Below are positions 8,533 to 16,836 of a DNA stretch of 20,000 nucleotides, one piece after another. Location of the stretch: the NCBI GenBank assembly GCA_902729315.2, contig LR746264.1, positions 2,886,878 through 2,906,877 on the forward strand, written 5' to 3'. The position numbers and the translations under genes are program-made. Below the pieces are notes generated by a model. It did not search any database. It was given only the letters and a program-made list of their open reading frames with translations, and had not been told where the DNA came from. How positions within the stretch are numbered: the stretch's first letter is position 1; each line of letters starts with the position of its first letter. The stretch comes from Spirodela intermedia (lineage: Eukaryota > Streptophyta > Magnoliopsida > Alismatales > Araceae).

Positions 8533-9244
8533 TTTATAATTCTTCAAGAAATAATATTGGTGTGATGCTTGTTATGTTTCAGAATCTCACAAACTTTTAT
8601 TTTCTAGTTCAAATAAAATCTCAACAAAATCTTTAGAACTAATTCACTTAGATTTATGGGGACCCTCATTAGTTCTATCTCATTTTAATTTTTCTTACTA
8701 CATTATTTTTATAGATGATTTCAATAAATATACTTGGCTATATCCTCTAAAACTTAAGAATGATATTTTTAATATTTTTTTTAGAATTTTAAAATAGAGT
8801 AGAAAGACAAATTTCTACAAAATTTATTTTCTTTCAGTTTAATTGGGTAGGTAAATTTCAGGCCTTGCATTGTCATCTTAAAAATCAAGGCATAATACAT
8901 AGAGTTTCGTGCCCTCATACTTCTCAACAAATTGGCATAGTTGAAAGGAAACATAAGCACCTCAAATAAACATGTTTATCACTTCTTCGTCAAGCTTCAA
9001 TGCCAAATAAATGTTGAGATGAAGCTGTATGCACAGTCACTTATTTAATTAATTGAATGTCAACACCAATATTGAGAAATAAATCTCCATACGAGGTTCT
9101 ATTTAAATTTTTTCTCGATTATAATGTTTTAAAAACTTTTGGTTGTTTATATTATCCATACCTACAACCCTACACTCAACATAAATTGACATCATAATCG
9201 GATCAATGTGTTCTGTTTGGTTACAGTCCATTACATAATGGTTA
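8533..9244 (+). pseudogene. copia integrase core remnant (left part)
   Basis: Several frames must be joined to follow it. Recognisable landmarks are LELIHLDLWGPS (the first catalytic Asp region), YYIIFIDDFNKYTWLYPLK (second Asp region), and CPHTSQQIGIVERKHKHL near 8910-8960, which carries the third catalytic Glu region. A long run ending LFGYSPLHNGY follows. The frame is then cut in the codon for the last Tyr by B element copy 1 and resumes at 10867 with RCL. Confidence 0.9.
9239..9244. repeat. Target-site duplication (left) of B copy 1
   Basis: TGGTTA here is paired with TAGCTA at 10861-10866 (4 of 6 bases identical; the differences are transitions). Removing 9245-10866 restores the copia integrase frame, with Tyr followed by Arg-Cys-Leu, which supports the boundary. 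Including the next base (C on both sides) gives a 7-bp alternative. Confidence 0.6.
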
Positions 9245-9299
9245 CTGACGTGACTCAGTTGTTGTATGTTAAATCACGCAAATATAAAATTTATAAAAC

Positions 9300-9760
9300 T
9301 AGAAAATATAATTTTTCAGATATTTAGAAGTATTTCTAAATAAATGTATTAATTATAATTTAATAAAACTTCCAAAAATAGTGGTAATTTTTCAAGTCGA
9401 TCATAGAAATATAATATAATATCTAGTAATTATTCAGAATTTTTCTCGATGAATACGATTTTCTATGAATTTTATACTAAGAATTGAAAAGGAAATATAT
9501 TTAAAATTCATAAAAAAAGAAAAAATGTCAAGATGATGTCAGCACCTGGCGAATGCGAATCAGGCGGAAACATAGTTCCGCTCGGTGATTCTTACGTAAG
9601 CAATTACAAATGATTTAATTTATCAAATTAAGATCTGTAAAAGCTAGAAGAATCGTAATTGAACAAAATATATTTTGGTAAATTAAAAATACAAAAATTA
9701 TCACTAAATGAAGCATAAAATAAGTTGAAAGTAAGAAAATAGAGTTCCGACATCGCGACG
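9300..9760. other. AT-rich 5' third of B copy 1; no gene
   Basis: Aligned base for base with 12153-12610 in copy 2, for example AGATATTTAGAAGTATTT and GATGATGTCA(G/A)CACCTG. It carries stops in all frames on the + strand. Nothing coding is supported here; it defines the conserved non-coding part of the element. Confidence 0.6.
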
Positions 9761-10344
9761 GCGATGCGTTGACGATGCACCGGAATCTTGAGCATTCGGG
9801 AGGATCGTTGTGTAATGTCCACAGCCTTGAAGGCTCTCCTTACACAAAGAAGACGTGGGCAATCTCTAGATCTTCTCACGAAGTCTAGAGATCACTGAAA
9901 TGGGTGGTTGAGTCGTCTCCAGCGGCTGTCACTCAGTGGAGCAGAAAAATAGTGACTTTGCGACTCTCCGTCGACTGTCACCTAATGGAGAGGAACTGGA
10001 TGGAGGTGGGGTGCGTGTCAAGGAGCTTCATCCTCAAGTCCGCACAGCAAGAGGAGGCTCTTCCTCGCATCTGGTATGCTCTCAAGAGATGGTGACTCAT
10101 CTCCCGGCAGATCATCCTCTTCCTGACAACGGCTTGTTCGTCGATCAATCGGAAATGATTTACTGGATGGATTCACGATCCTTTTATCGCAAATTGTTCA
10201 ACAATTTTAGTAGTAATGCTCCGCGAATCGCATTGATGAGACTTTTGCCGATGATCCAACGATTCTCGTTGCTTAATCCTTCACTGACGATCTGTAAGAA
10301 AGTCGCAATAATCAGATAAAAATATATGAATTTTGACTCTAGGA

Positions 10345-10355
10345 GGATTCGAACC
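10345..10355 (-). promoter_or_regulatory. Perfect pol III B-box match in B copy 1
   Basis: GGATTCGAACC is the exact reverse complement of the tRNA-type B-box GGTTCGAATCC. The corresponding site in copy 2 (13190-13200, AAATTTGAACC) is decayed by three transitions. The adjacent - strand sequence looks like part of a tRNA-derived segment, but I cannot place a convincing A-box. It may be a captured tRNA-related fragment. Confidence 0.45.
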
Positions 10356-10785
10356 CACGTCGGTCGCCTGCCTCTTCTGAGGAAGGTGTGATGCAGGTTT
10401 AATCCCACATCAATTGTGCGTCGATTTTTTGGGCGAATATATAGTAATGTTAGCTTTATAAGCAAAGTCACTTCTCTCGTGTGTACAACCACTCCTTGCC
10501 CCATAGCTAGTTGGCCAGTGGTGACGTGGAAGGAGAGTGGTGCACACGTGCCCCTATTAGTTCAAGCCAAGCCACTCGAGCCCTTACTCGTGGCTACTCC
10601 CCAACTACACTTTTGACCCGCTTGTGGGTTTGACTAGTCGGCAGGTCCCCCCATTTTGCAATATTTTTATTTCTTGTTCTTCATTTATCTCAAAAGTAAG
10701 ACTGTAAAAATCATATAAAATCACATAATTATCCAAAAATTCACGTTAATCAACTGAAAACCACTTTTCACACTTTAACACAAAT

Positions 10786-10860
10786 ATAAGTCTATTATCA
10801 TGAGTTAAGGCTAAAATTATATTATTTACTAACTATTAACTCATGATAATGAAGACTTAT
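10786..10860. repeat. Terminal hairpin of B copy 1
   Basis: The left arm 10786-10808 (ATAAGTCTATTATCATGAGTTAA) pairs with the right arm 10836-10860, with a small bulge (A against TGA) and a spacer of about 27 AT-rich bases. The right arm ends exactly at the element boundary. The same hairpin is conserved in copy 2 (13746-13821), so it is a defining part of the element. Confidence 0.85.
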
Positions 10861-10866
10861 TAGCTA

Positions 10867-11277
10867 CCGATGTTTAATCATAAGTTCAAGTAAGTTGTTT
10901 ATTTCAAGGCATGTTATTTTTTATGAACATATTTTTTTTTATATTTTTGAAATAAAATTCCTAAAAATTATAATATATTTGTTGATAAAAGTATTTTAGG
11001 AAGTTGTCTAGACTCTTATTCTTTCCTACAATCTCCACAAGTCAATTGACGAGTTTCACAAAATCTGATTCTCTCACTTACAGTTATCCATCCTTTGAGT
11101 TAAATATTTCTTCCCCAATTACCAATCATCAAATAGTTGAAATACCAAATTCATCTTCATATCATTCTCATACACTCACTCAAAGTTCACAATCCACTCC
11201 TCCAACCAAACATAGGTCTCTTAAAGACATATACACAGACTACGGTGTTAACCTAATTTTCCTTCAAAAACAACACA
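10867..11277 (+). pseudogene. copia integrase tail and linker
   Basis: Directly after B copy 1 the copia frame resumes with RCLIISSSKLFISRHVIF, the usual C-terminal block of plant copia integrases. It then continues into a Ser/Thr/Pro-rich linker that is mostly open in 11004-11306 and leads toward the RT domain. The linker is interrupted at 11295 by a SINE-like insertion. Confidence 0.85.
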
Positions 11278-11295
11278 ACCTTCATGTTAATCTCA
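11278..11295. repeat. Target-site duplication (left) of the SINE-like insert
   Basis: This 18-base segment matches 11633-11650 at 17 of 18 positions (ACC(T/C)TCATGTTAATCTCA). The length is typical of target-primed retroposition by LINE or SINE elements rather than of DNA transposons. Confidence 0.88.
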
Positions 11296-11632
11296 ACCCC
11301 CCTTAGTGGGAGAGTTGCCACCAGATCCCATAAGAACTCAGGAAGTCACCATGCCAAGATGCCTTGAGCATCGAAGAACATGCTAAGAGGCACCCTTGCC
11401 ACCATGCCGAGAGGTATATGTGGCATCCATCTCACCATGCCAAGATGCCCCCAGCTCCAAAGAACGTGCCGAGAGGCACCCTTGCCATGATGTCGAGAGG
11501 TGCAATTGGCATCTATCTCTGAAGAATGTGCCTGAGAGGCACCAAAAGTGCTTGGGCGTGTGAAGTACCAAGATGGGTGACCTCCTGAGAAGTTCGGCCC
11601 AAGATAGTTATACAATAAAAAATATAAAAAAA
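11296..11632 (+). mobile_element. SINE-like retroposon, 337 bp, A-rich tail
   Basis: Flanked by an 18-bp target duplication and ending in an A-rich tail (AATAAAAAATATAAAAAAAA, about 11613-11632), so it was most likely inserted by target-primed reverse transcription. The body contains an internal tandem repeat with an 86-bp period: ACCATGCCAAGATGCC at 11348 and 11434, and GAGGCACCCTTGCC at about 11387 and 11473. No clear pol III A-box or B-box and no coding capacity are seen. The - frames over it are open by composition only. It could be a SINE, a truncated LINE tail or a retroposed transcript. Confidence 0.75.
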
Positions 11633-11650
11633 ACCCTCATGTTAATCTCA

Positions 11651-12096
11651 CCACTCTTAGTACAAAATATCCACTACCATTATGTTTTAATATTACATTA
11701 TCTCATGTCATAGAACCAACTGATGTTAACTCAGCCTCTAAAAACCCTCAATGGATGCAAGTTATGACTACTGAATTTAACACACTTATTAAAAATAATA
11801 CATGGACTCTAGTACCTAGATCTCTCAACTTTCATGTCATAGGCTTTAAATGGGTATTTAAACTAAAATATAAGTTGGATGGAACTATTGATAGATATAA
11901 AGCTAGGCTAGTAGCAAAGGGGTTTAACTAAAGAGAAGGTTTTGATTTTTCTAAAACTTTTAGTCTAATTGTAAAAATTATATTAATTTATATTTTATTA
12001 TCTCTTGCTATCAATCTTAATTCATGTATTCATTAACTTGATGTTTTGAATGTATTTTTATATGGAGATATTTCAGAATATATTTACATAGAACAA
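11651..12096 (+). pseudogene. copia reverse transcriptase, N-terminal part
   Basis: The frame resumes after the SINE-like insert. Landmarks are PQWMQVMTTEFNTLIKNNTW, then GFKWVFKLKYKLDGTIDRYK, then ARLVAKGF followed by a stop in place of the usual Gln/Thr, then LDVLNVFLYGDI and YIEQ at 12088-12096. This is the conserved finger and palm start of copia RT, including the LD...FLxGD block. It is cut after the Gln codon by B copy 2 and resumes with SPNF at 13828. Confidence 0.92.
12091..12096. repeat. Target-site duplication (left) of B copy 2
   Basis: GAACAA here is repeated exactly at 13822-13827. Excising the element and one copy of this hexamer restores the copia RT frame (Ile-Glu-Gln-Ser-Pro), which fixes the insertion point. 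Confidence 0.85.
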
Positions 12097-13821
12097 CTGA
12101 CGTGACTTAGTTGTTGTATAGTAAATCACGTAAATTTAAAATTTATAAAACTAAAAAATATTAATTTTTAGATATTTAGAAGTATTTTTGAAAAAATGTA
12201 TCAATTATAATTCAATAAAACTTCTAAAAATATTGGTAATTTTCTAAGTCGATGACAAGGATGTAATATAATATCGGGTAATGTTTTAGAATTTTACTCA
12301 AAGAACATAATTTTTTATGAATTTTATACTGAAAAATGAAAATACAATATATATAAAATATAAGGGTGTGGACGTCATGATGATGTCAACACCTGACAAA
12401 TGCAAATCAGATGGAAATAAAGTTTCACTTAGTGATTCCTATGTAAGTAATTACAAATAATTTAATTGATCAAATTAAGATTTATAAAAGTTAGAAGAAT
12501 CATAATTGAATAAAATATAGTTTGGTAAATTTATATCATATAAATTATCACTAAATGAAGTGAAAATTAAGTTAAAAATAAGATAACAGAGTTTTAACAT
12601 CACAAAGGGGATATGTTGGTGATGCACTAGAATCCTGAGCATTTAGGAGGATCGTCATGTAGTGTTCATGGCCTTGAAGGCTCTCCTTATATAAGGACAA
12701 TGTGAGTAATCTTTAGATTTCTTTACAAAGTCTAGAGATTAATAAAATGGGTCGTCGAATCATCTCCGGTGACTGTCACCCAACAGAATAGAAAAATGGC
12801 GACCTTGCAACTCTCTAGTGGCTGTCACTTGACGGAGAGGAACTAGATGGAGGTAGGGGGCATGTTAAGGAGCTTCATCTTCAAGTCCGCATGGCAAAAA
12901 AAGACTCTTCATTACATCCAGTATGTTCTCAAGAGGTGGCGACTCATCTCCTAATAGATTGTCCTCTTCTTGATGACAATTTGTTCGTCGATCAATTGGA
13001 GATGATTTACTTGATGAATTTACAGTCCTTTTATTACAATTTTTTTAATAATTTTAATAACAATACTCTGTGAATTAGATTGATGAGATTTTCATTGATG
13101 ATCTAGTAATTTTGGTGGCTTAATCATTCACTAACGATTTATAAGAAATTTGCAATAAATAGATAAAAATACGAGTTTTGACTTTGAAAAAATTTGAACC
13201 TGCGCCGATTGCTCACCTACATGAGAGAGATTGAAATAAGTACTCTAATGCTCTTATCAAGTGACATCATCATAGTATATCTGTATTATAATGAATGGGT
13301 AGTTTAGGTATTTAAATCTTCGAAGTCTTTCAAAGGAAGATGTGATGTGGGTTTAGTCTTATATTACTTGTGCGTCAAAGTTTTAGATGAATATATAATA
13401 ATATCACATTTTGAAGTAATGAGTCCCTTTCTCCGATGTGTACAACCACTTTTTACCTCATAGTTGTCTAGCCACCGATGACGTGGAAAGGGAGTGGTGT
13501 ACACGTGCCCCCATTAGTCTTAGCTACTCGAGCCCCTACTCACGACTCCCTCCAACTATCCTTCTGACTTATTTGTGGGCTCAGTTGGCTAGCTGGTCCC
13601 CCTTATTTTGTTATATTTTTAATTTTTTCTTTATTTATCTCAAAAATAAGACTATAAAAATCATATAAATTCGTAGAAAATCACATAATTAGCCAAATTT
13701 TCACATTAATCAACTGAAAACCACTTTTCACACTTTAACACAAATATAAGTCTATTTATCATGAGTTAAGGCTAAAACTATATTATTTACTAATTATTAA
13801 CTCATGATAATGAAGACTTAT
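12097..13821. mobile_element. B element copy 2 (unclassified, 1.7 kb) nested in copia
   Basis: Homologous to B copy 1 from end to end, in the same orientation, but about 109 bp longer; the extra bases are mainly around 13215-13335. It starts (C)TGACGTGACTTAG and ends GAAGACTTAT, with a 6-bp duplication GAACAA. Many CpG and CNG sites present in copy 1 are TG/CA or TA here, so it looks older or more heavily methylated. The 60-residue frame 12891-13073 corresponds to part of the open frame of copy 1, but its surroundings carry stops. No enzyme domain is seen. Confidence 0.82.
13746..13821. repeat. Terminal hairpin of B copy 2
   Basis: The same structure as at 10786-10860: ATAAGTCTATTTATCATGAGTTAA pairs with TTAACTCATGATAATGAAGACTTAT across an AT-rich spacer, ending exactly at the target duplication. 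Retention of pairing in both copies argues that it belongs to the element terminus. Confidence 0.85.
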
Positions 13822-13827
13822 GAACAA

Positions 13828-14500
13828 TCACCTAATTTTAATCATCCATATTTTCCTAGTCATGTATGTAATTAGAAAAATTAATTTATGACATTAAGCA
13901 AACCCCTTGTGCATAGTTTCACAAACTAACATATTATCTTCAAACACTTGGTTTCACTAGTTCTAAAATTGATACATATTTATATTACAATTATTTTTCT
14001 AATCCAGTATTTTTACTAATTTACGTAGATGGCATACTCATTCTTAGTCTTAAACAAAATTACATCGACAATATGATTAATTCTTTACATGTGAATTTTG
14101 CTCTTCATGACTTAGGTCCAACCCATTATTTTCTTATTATCAAATTTATTAAAAATAATTATGGTTATCTTTTATCTCAATCAAAATACAACACATCATT
14201 ATTACATCATGGAAAGATGGACCAATCTAAACAACTTTCAATGCCATGCTATACTTCCTCCTCTCTTATAACAAATTATTCTTCTTCAGTTGATTTTACA
14301 TTATATAGAAGCATAGTAGGAGTATTACAATACATAACCATCACATGACCTAATGTTTCCTTTGCTGTTAATAAAGCCTATCAAAAGATGCATGCACCAA
14401 CATTTACTAATTGGATTAACCTCAAGCATCTCCTTAGATATCTAAAAGGAAGCATTATGTATGAACTACAATTTTATAAAAATTCTGAAAAATCAATTTC
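13828..14500 (+). pseudogene. copia reverse transcriptase, C-terminal part
   Basis: The RT frame resumes after B copy 2. The active-site box, normally Tyr-Val-Asp-Asp, reads Tyr-Val-Asp-Gly at 14022-14033, losing a metal-binding Asp. The open piece 14073-14348 carries MINSLHVNFALHDLGPTHYF, then YLLSQSKY and YRSIVGVLQYI. NLKHLLRYLKGS follows at about 14420-14455. Stops occur around 13870-13900 and at 14346. It is clearly RT palm and thumb sequence, but inactive. Confidence 0.92.
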
Positions 14501-14977
14501 GACTTATAGTGATGCTGACTAGGCTGGCTCAAGAGACAATCGGAGATCAACATGAGGATATCTTATCTTCCTAAGAAATAATCTGGTCTCCTGATCATCT
14601 AAGAAATAACCAACAATTGTTTGATCAAGTACATAGGCTGAATACAAAGCTTCAGCAAATACTACAATAGAAATAACTTGAATTCAATCACTTCTCACTG
14701 AAATCAATATTCAACTTTCATCTCCAGCAACAATTTATTGTGACAACATTGAAGTGAGCTATCTAGCACCAAATCTGATAATTCATGTACATATGGAGCA
14801 TGTGGAAATAGATTTTCACTTTGTACATGAAAAAGTAACATCTAAGCAATTGCAAATCTATTTTGTTCCAAGAACTCATTAGTTAGCAGATGCTTTGACA
14901 AAACTCTTGACAAAGAAACACTTTCTCTATATCAGAGATAAGCTTTGCATTGTTTCGATGCTTAGCTTGCGGGGAAA
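14500..14977 (+). pseudogene. copia RNase H remnant and polypurine tract
   Basis: The region begins with YSDAD followed by a stop in place of Trp, then AGSRDNRRST, AEYKASANTT, TIYCDN and MEHVEIDFHFVHEK, and ends with LADALTKLL. These are the standard landmarks of copia RNase H, with Asp and Glu positions partly kept but several in-frame stops. The purine run GGGGAAA (14971-14977) before the 3' LTR is the remaining polypurine tract. Confidence 0.9.
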
Positions 14978-15201
14978 TGTTAAGGAAATTCAAGATGATG
15001 GTATGACTGTGAAATAGAATAACTACTAACTGATTGTTCAACTGATTAGAAGAGATAGTGACAGCTCATCAAGTCCCTTAAAATAGAAAACCTTATAAAT
15101 AGAACACTATAAATGCTAAATAGTTTAATACATTTTTTTTTTATTCCTCTCTTTTATGATTTTTCTCTCTCTCTCTATCTCCTCTTCTTGAATTCTTCAC
15201 A
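14978..15201 (+). repeat. copia 3' LTR
   Basis: This 224-bp LTR starts TGTTAAG and ends TTCACA, with the TATA box TATAAATA at 15094-15101. It has many substitutions against the 5' LTR and lacks about 66 bp that the 5' copy has upstream of the TATA box. The divergence indicates an old insertion. Confidence 0.93.
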
Positions 15202-16490
15202 CTTTGACCTACATCCACTTTCAAAGACTTCACCTCGATTCCACTATTTCATCCTTAGAATACACCCTTGATTTTAAGGGAATCAAGAAGCCTTTACATT
15301 CATGGGCTCTGCAAGCTTGTGACCAATCAACCTAGATCTCTAACCCTAGAGTTCTTAGGTCCTTAGATATCCTTGTTGCAAGCAAACCACAAGTGTCTCA
15401 ACTAATCCACATACAATAGCCAATATGACTGCATTGATGGCACACCAAGTGTCTCAACCAATCCACACACCACAAACTAAGGTATAAATAATAAATAATA
15501 TAAAATAATTTTTCCACAGCCTTCAAATCTTATTTTCTGTTCACCAAGAATTGTTGAAGGTTTTTGTGAATGCTAGGTTAAAAGAAGAACCTCTTGAGAG
15601 TTGAAGATATGTCCATAGCTCCCTTGAAGTAATCAATCTCACCCTTGATTCTTGGAGACTTGAAATGAGTCGACAAAGAGGAAAAAATTGTCATTGAAGC
15701 AGCAGCCGTCACCTAAATTATGCTCTTCTCTCTTGCCCTAATTTTGGGTGAACTACCTTCTTTATAAGTAGGCTGGACCGCTCCCTTTTGGCCCTTATCA
15801 GGTCAAATGGTTGAGCTAAAACTAGCCTTAAGAGGCCAAACGTGGATCCTGAAAGGTATAGAAAAAAGTAATTAGAAAGGGTAAAAAATTCATAACTCTC
15901 TTGATACTTAGAATATTTTGAAAATATTTTCAGCCCTGAATTCCTCTTTGAATTAGCTTTCCATTTAGTGTCCAACAATTGTATCTGTCGCTCATTTTCT
16001 GAAATAAAAATTAATTTAATACAAAAGGTCATGTTGCCAGACTATTTTGCCCCTACATGAATATATGAAGTTAGTAATCTTATAAAATCAATATCAAATC
16101 AACACTTTAATAATTCTCTCTAAAATTTGTTTCTCATAACTCCTTGTTAAAATAATTTTTTATTGATTACTCACATCCCTCTATTGTTGAAGTCATTTGA
16201 AACAAAAGATTTAAGCATTAATACCTACATGTGAGATGATTGCATCTTTAGCTCATATAGACTTTGTATTGTCTTTATATCCAATTCGTTTAAGAGATAT
16301 ATATGACATAATTTTGTTCATGTAATTCAAACCTCAGATCATTATTCAAGCAATTTAAACATAAATACATTTACCACATAAATGATATATTTAAGTCACA
16401 TCAAATATCATCAATTTCAAAATAATCAAGTTAATGTCTAAAATTCATCAAAATTATATTTTCTCTTCTAGAGTTAATTCATAACTCAAA
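15202..16490. mobile_element. Insert D, right flank; no coding capacity
   Basis: Starts with the right CTTTG target duplication (15202-15206) and continues the sequence interrupted at 6965. It is AT-rich and non-coding; the - frame 15718-16032 has no recognisable protein content. It ends near 16490, where homology to repeat A resumes. With 6771-6965 it forms the older element into which the copia inserted. TAATTCAAGAGG at 6779 and ATAACTCAAAGG at 16482 are similar phrases near its two ends, but I cannot prove either is a terminal repeat or target duplication. Confidence 0.45.
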
Positions 16491-16836
16491 GGAAGCTCCA
16501 ATCGAGAGTAGTAAGATACTCTCAACTAACCCTACCAAGGTGACGAGGTTCTCTTGACCAACCCTACCAAGGTGACAGATTTTTCTCGACCAACCCTACT
16601 AGGGTGACAAGATCCTCTCGACCAACCCTATTGGGGTGATGCGACCAAGCCTTATAAATGCCTGAAGGGGAAAAAAAAAGATAATGAGCTCCATGGGCCC
16701 ACAAGTAAAAATGAGCCCACTAATAATAAATGAACTCACCTGAGTTAGGATGGGCCCTCCAGCACCTAGATTTGTAGTAGGCTTTGGGGCCCACATCAGA
16801 CTAAGCTGAGCTCGGTTCACCTACTAGGTCTCATAC
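16490..16836. repeat. Repeat family A, copy 2, right part
   Basis: This matches 4602-4979 of copy 1: AAGCTCCAA, CTCTCAACTAACnCTAC, AAAATGAGCCCACT and a GGGTCCACATnAnACTA-type block followed by AAGCTnnGCTCGGTT. Together with 6031-6770 it makes a full A copy split by about 9.7 kb. This is the last transposon sequence before the HYH-like gene. Confidence 0.7.
16519..16645. repeat. About 32-bp tandem repeat in repeat A copy 2
   Basis: Four units of the form CTC(T/G)...ACCAACCCTACnAnGGTGACnnG begin at about 16519, 16551, 16585 and 16616. Copy 1 has about two to three decayed units at 4629-4710, so the array expanded in copy 2 or contracted in copy 1. Confidence 0.75.

Larger units (their letters stand above)
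9245..10860. mobile_element. B element copy 1 (unclassified, 1.6 kb) nested in copia
   Basis: This shares its full length with B copy 2 (12097-13821), which sits elsewhere in the same copia element, so the two are independent insertions. The element starts (C)TGACGTGACTCAGTTG and ends GAAGACTTAT. The 3' terminus is a hairpin with 23-25-bp arms (10786-10860). No transposase, RT or other known domain is seen. The open frames (9936-10319 and - 9628-9879) have no match I recognise, and the equivalents in copy 2 are broken. The middle, about 9760-10650, is GC-richer than the ends and retains many CpG sites. There are no TG...CA ends and no terminal inverted repeat between the two ends. A solo LTR, a fold-back element or a non-autonomous DNA transposon are all possible. 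Confidence 0.8.
6966..15201 (+). mobile_element. Ty1/copia LTR retrotransposon, decayed, with three nested insertions
   Basis: A complete but inactive copia element: 5' LTR 6966-7255, primer-binding site from 7256, gag, protease, integrase, reverse transcriptase, RNase H, short polypurine tract GGGGAAA (14971-14977) and 3' LTR 14978-15201, flanked by CTTTG duplications. The order integrase before RT identifies Ty1/copia. Removing the two B elements and the SINE-like insert leaves about 4.6 kb, a normal size for the superfamily. The polyprotein is broken by many stops and frameshifts, and catalytic residues are lost in protease and RT, so it cannot transpose by itself. The conserved sequence style suggests a typical plant copia lineage, but I cannot name the family. 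Confidence 0.95.

Noticed and set aside
9936-10319. 127-codon frame in B copy 1 as a possible transposon gene
   Set aside because: The corresponding region of B copy 2 is broken by stops and keeps only 60 codons, and no domain is recognisable.
10786-10860. Helitron 3' end
   Set aside because: The hairpin reaches the very end rather than lying about 10 bp upstream of CTRR, and the insertions show target duplications, which Helitrons do not make.
9245-13821. B copies as the two LTRs of one retrotransposon with 10867-12096 as its internal region
   Set aside because: The sequence between them is the copia integrase tail, linker and RT in frame with the host on both outer sides, and each copy has its own target duplication.
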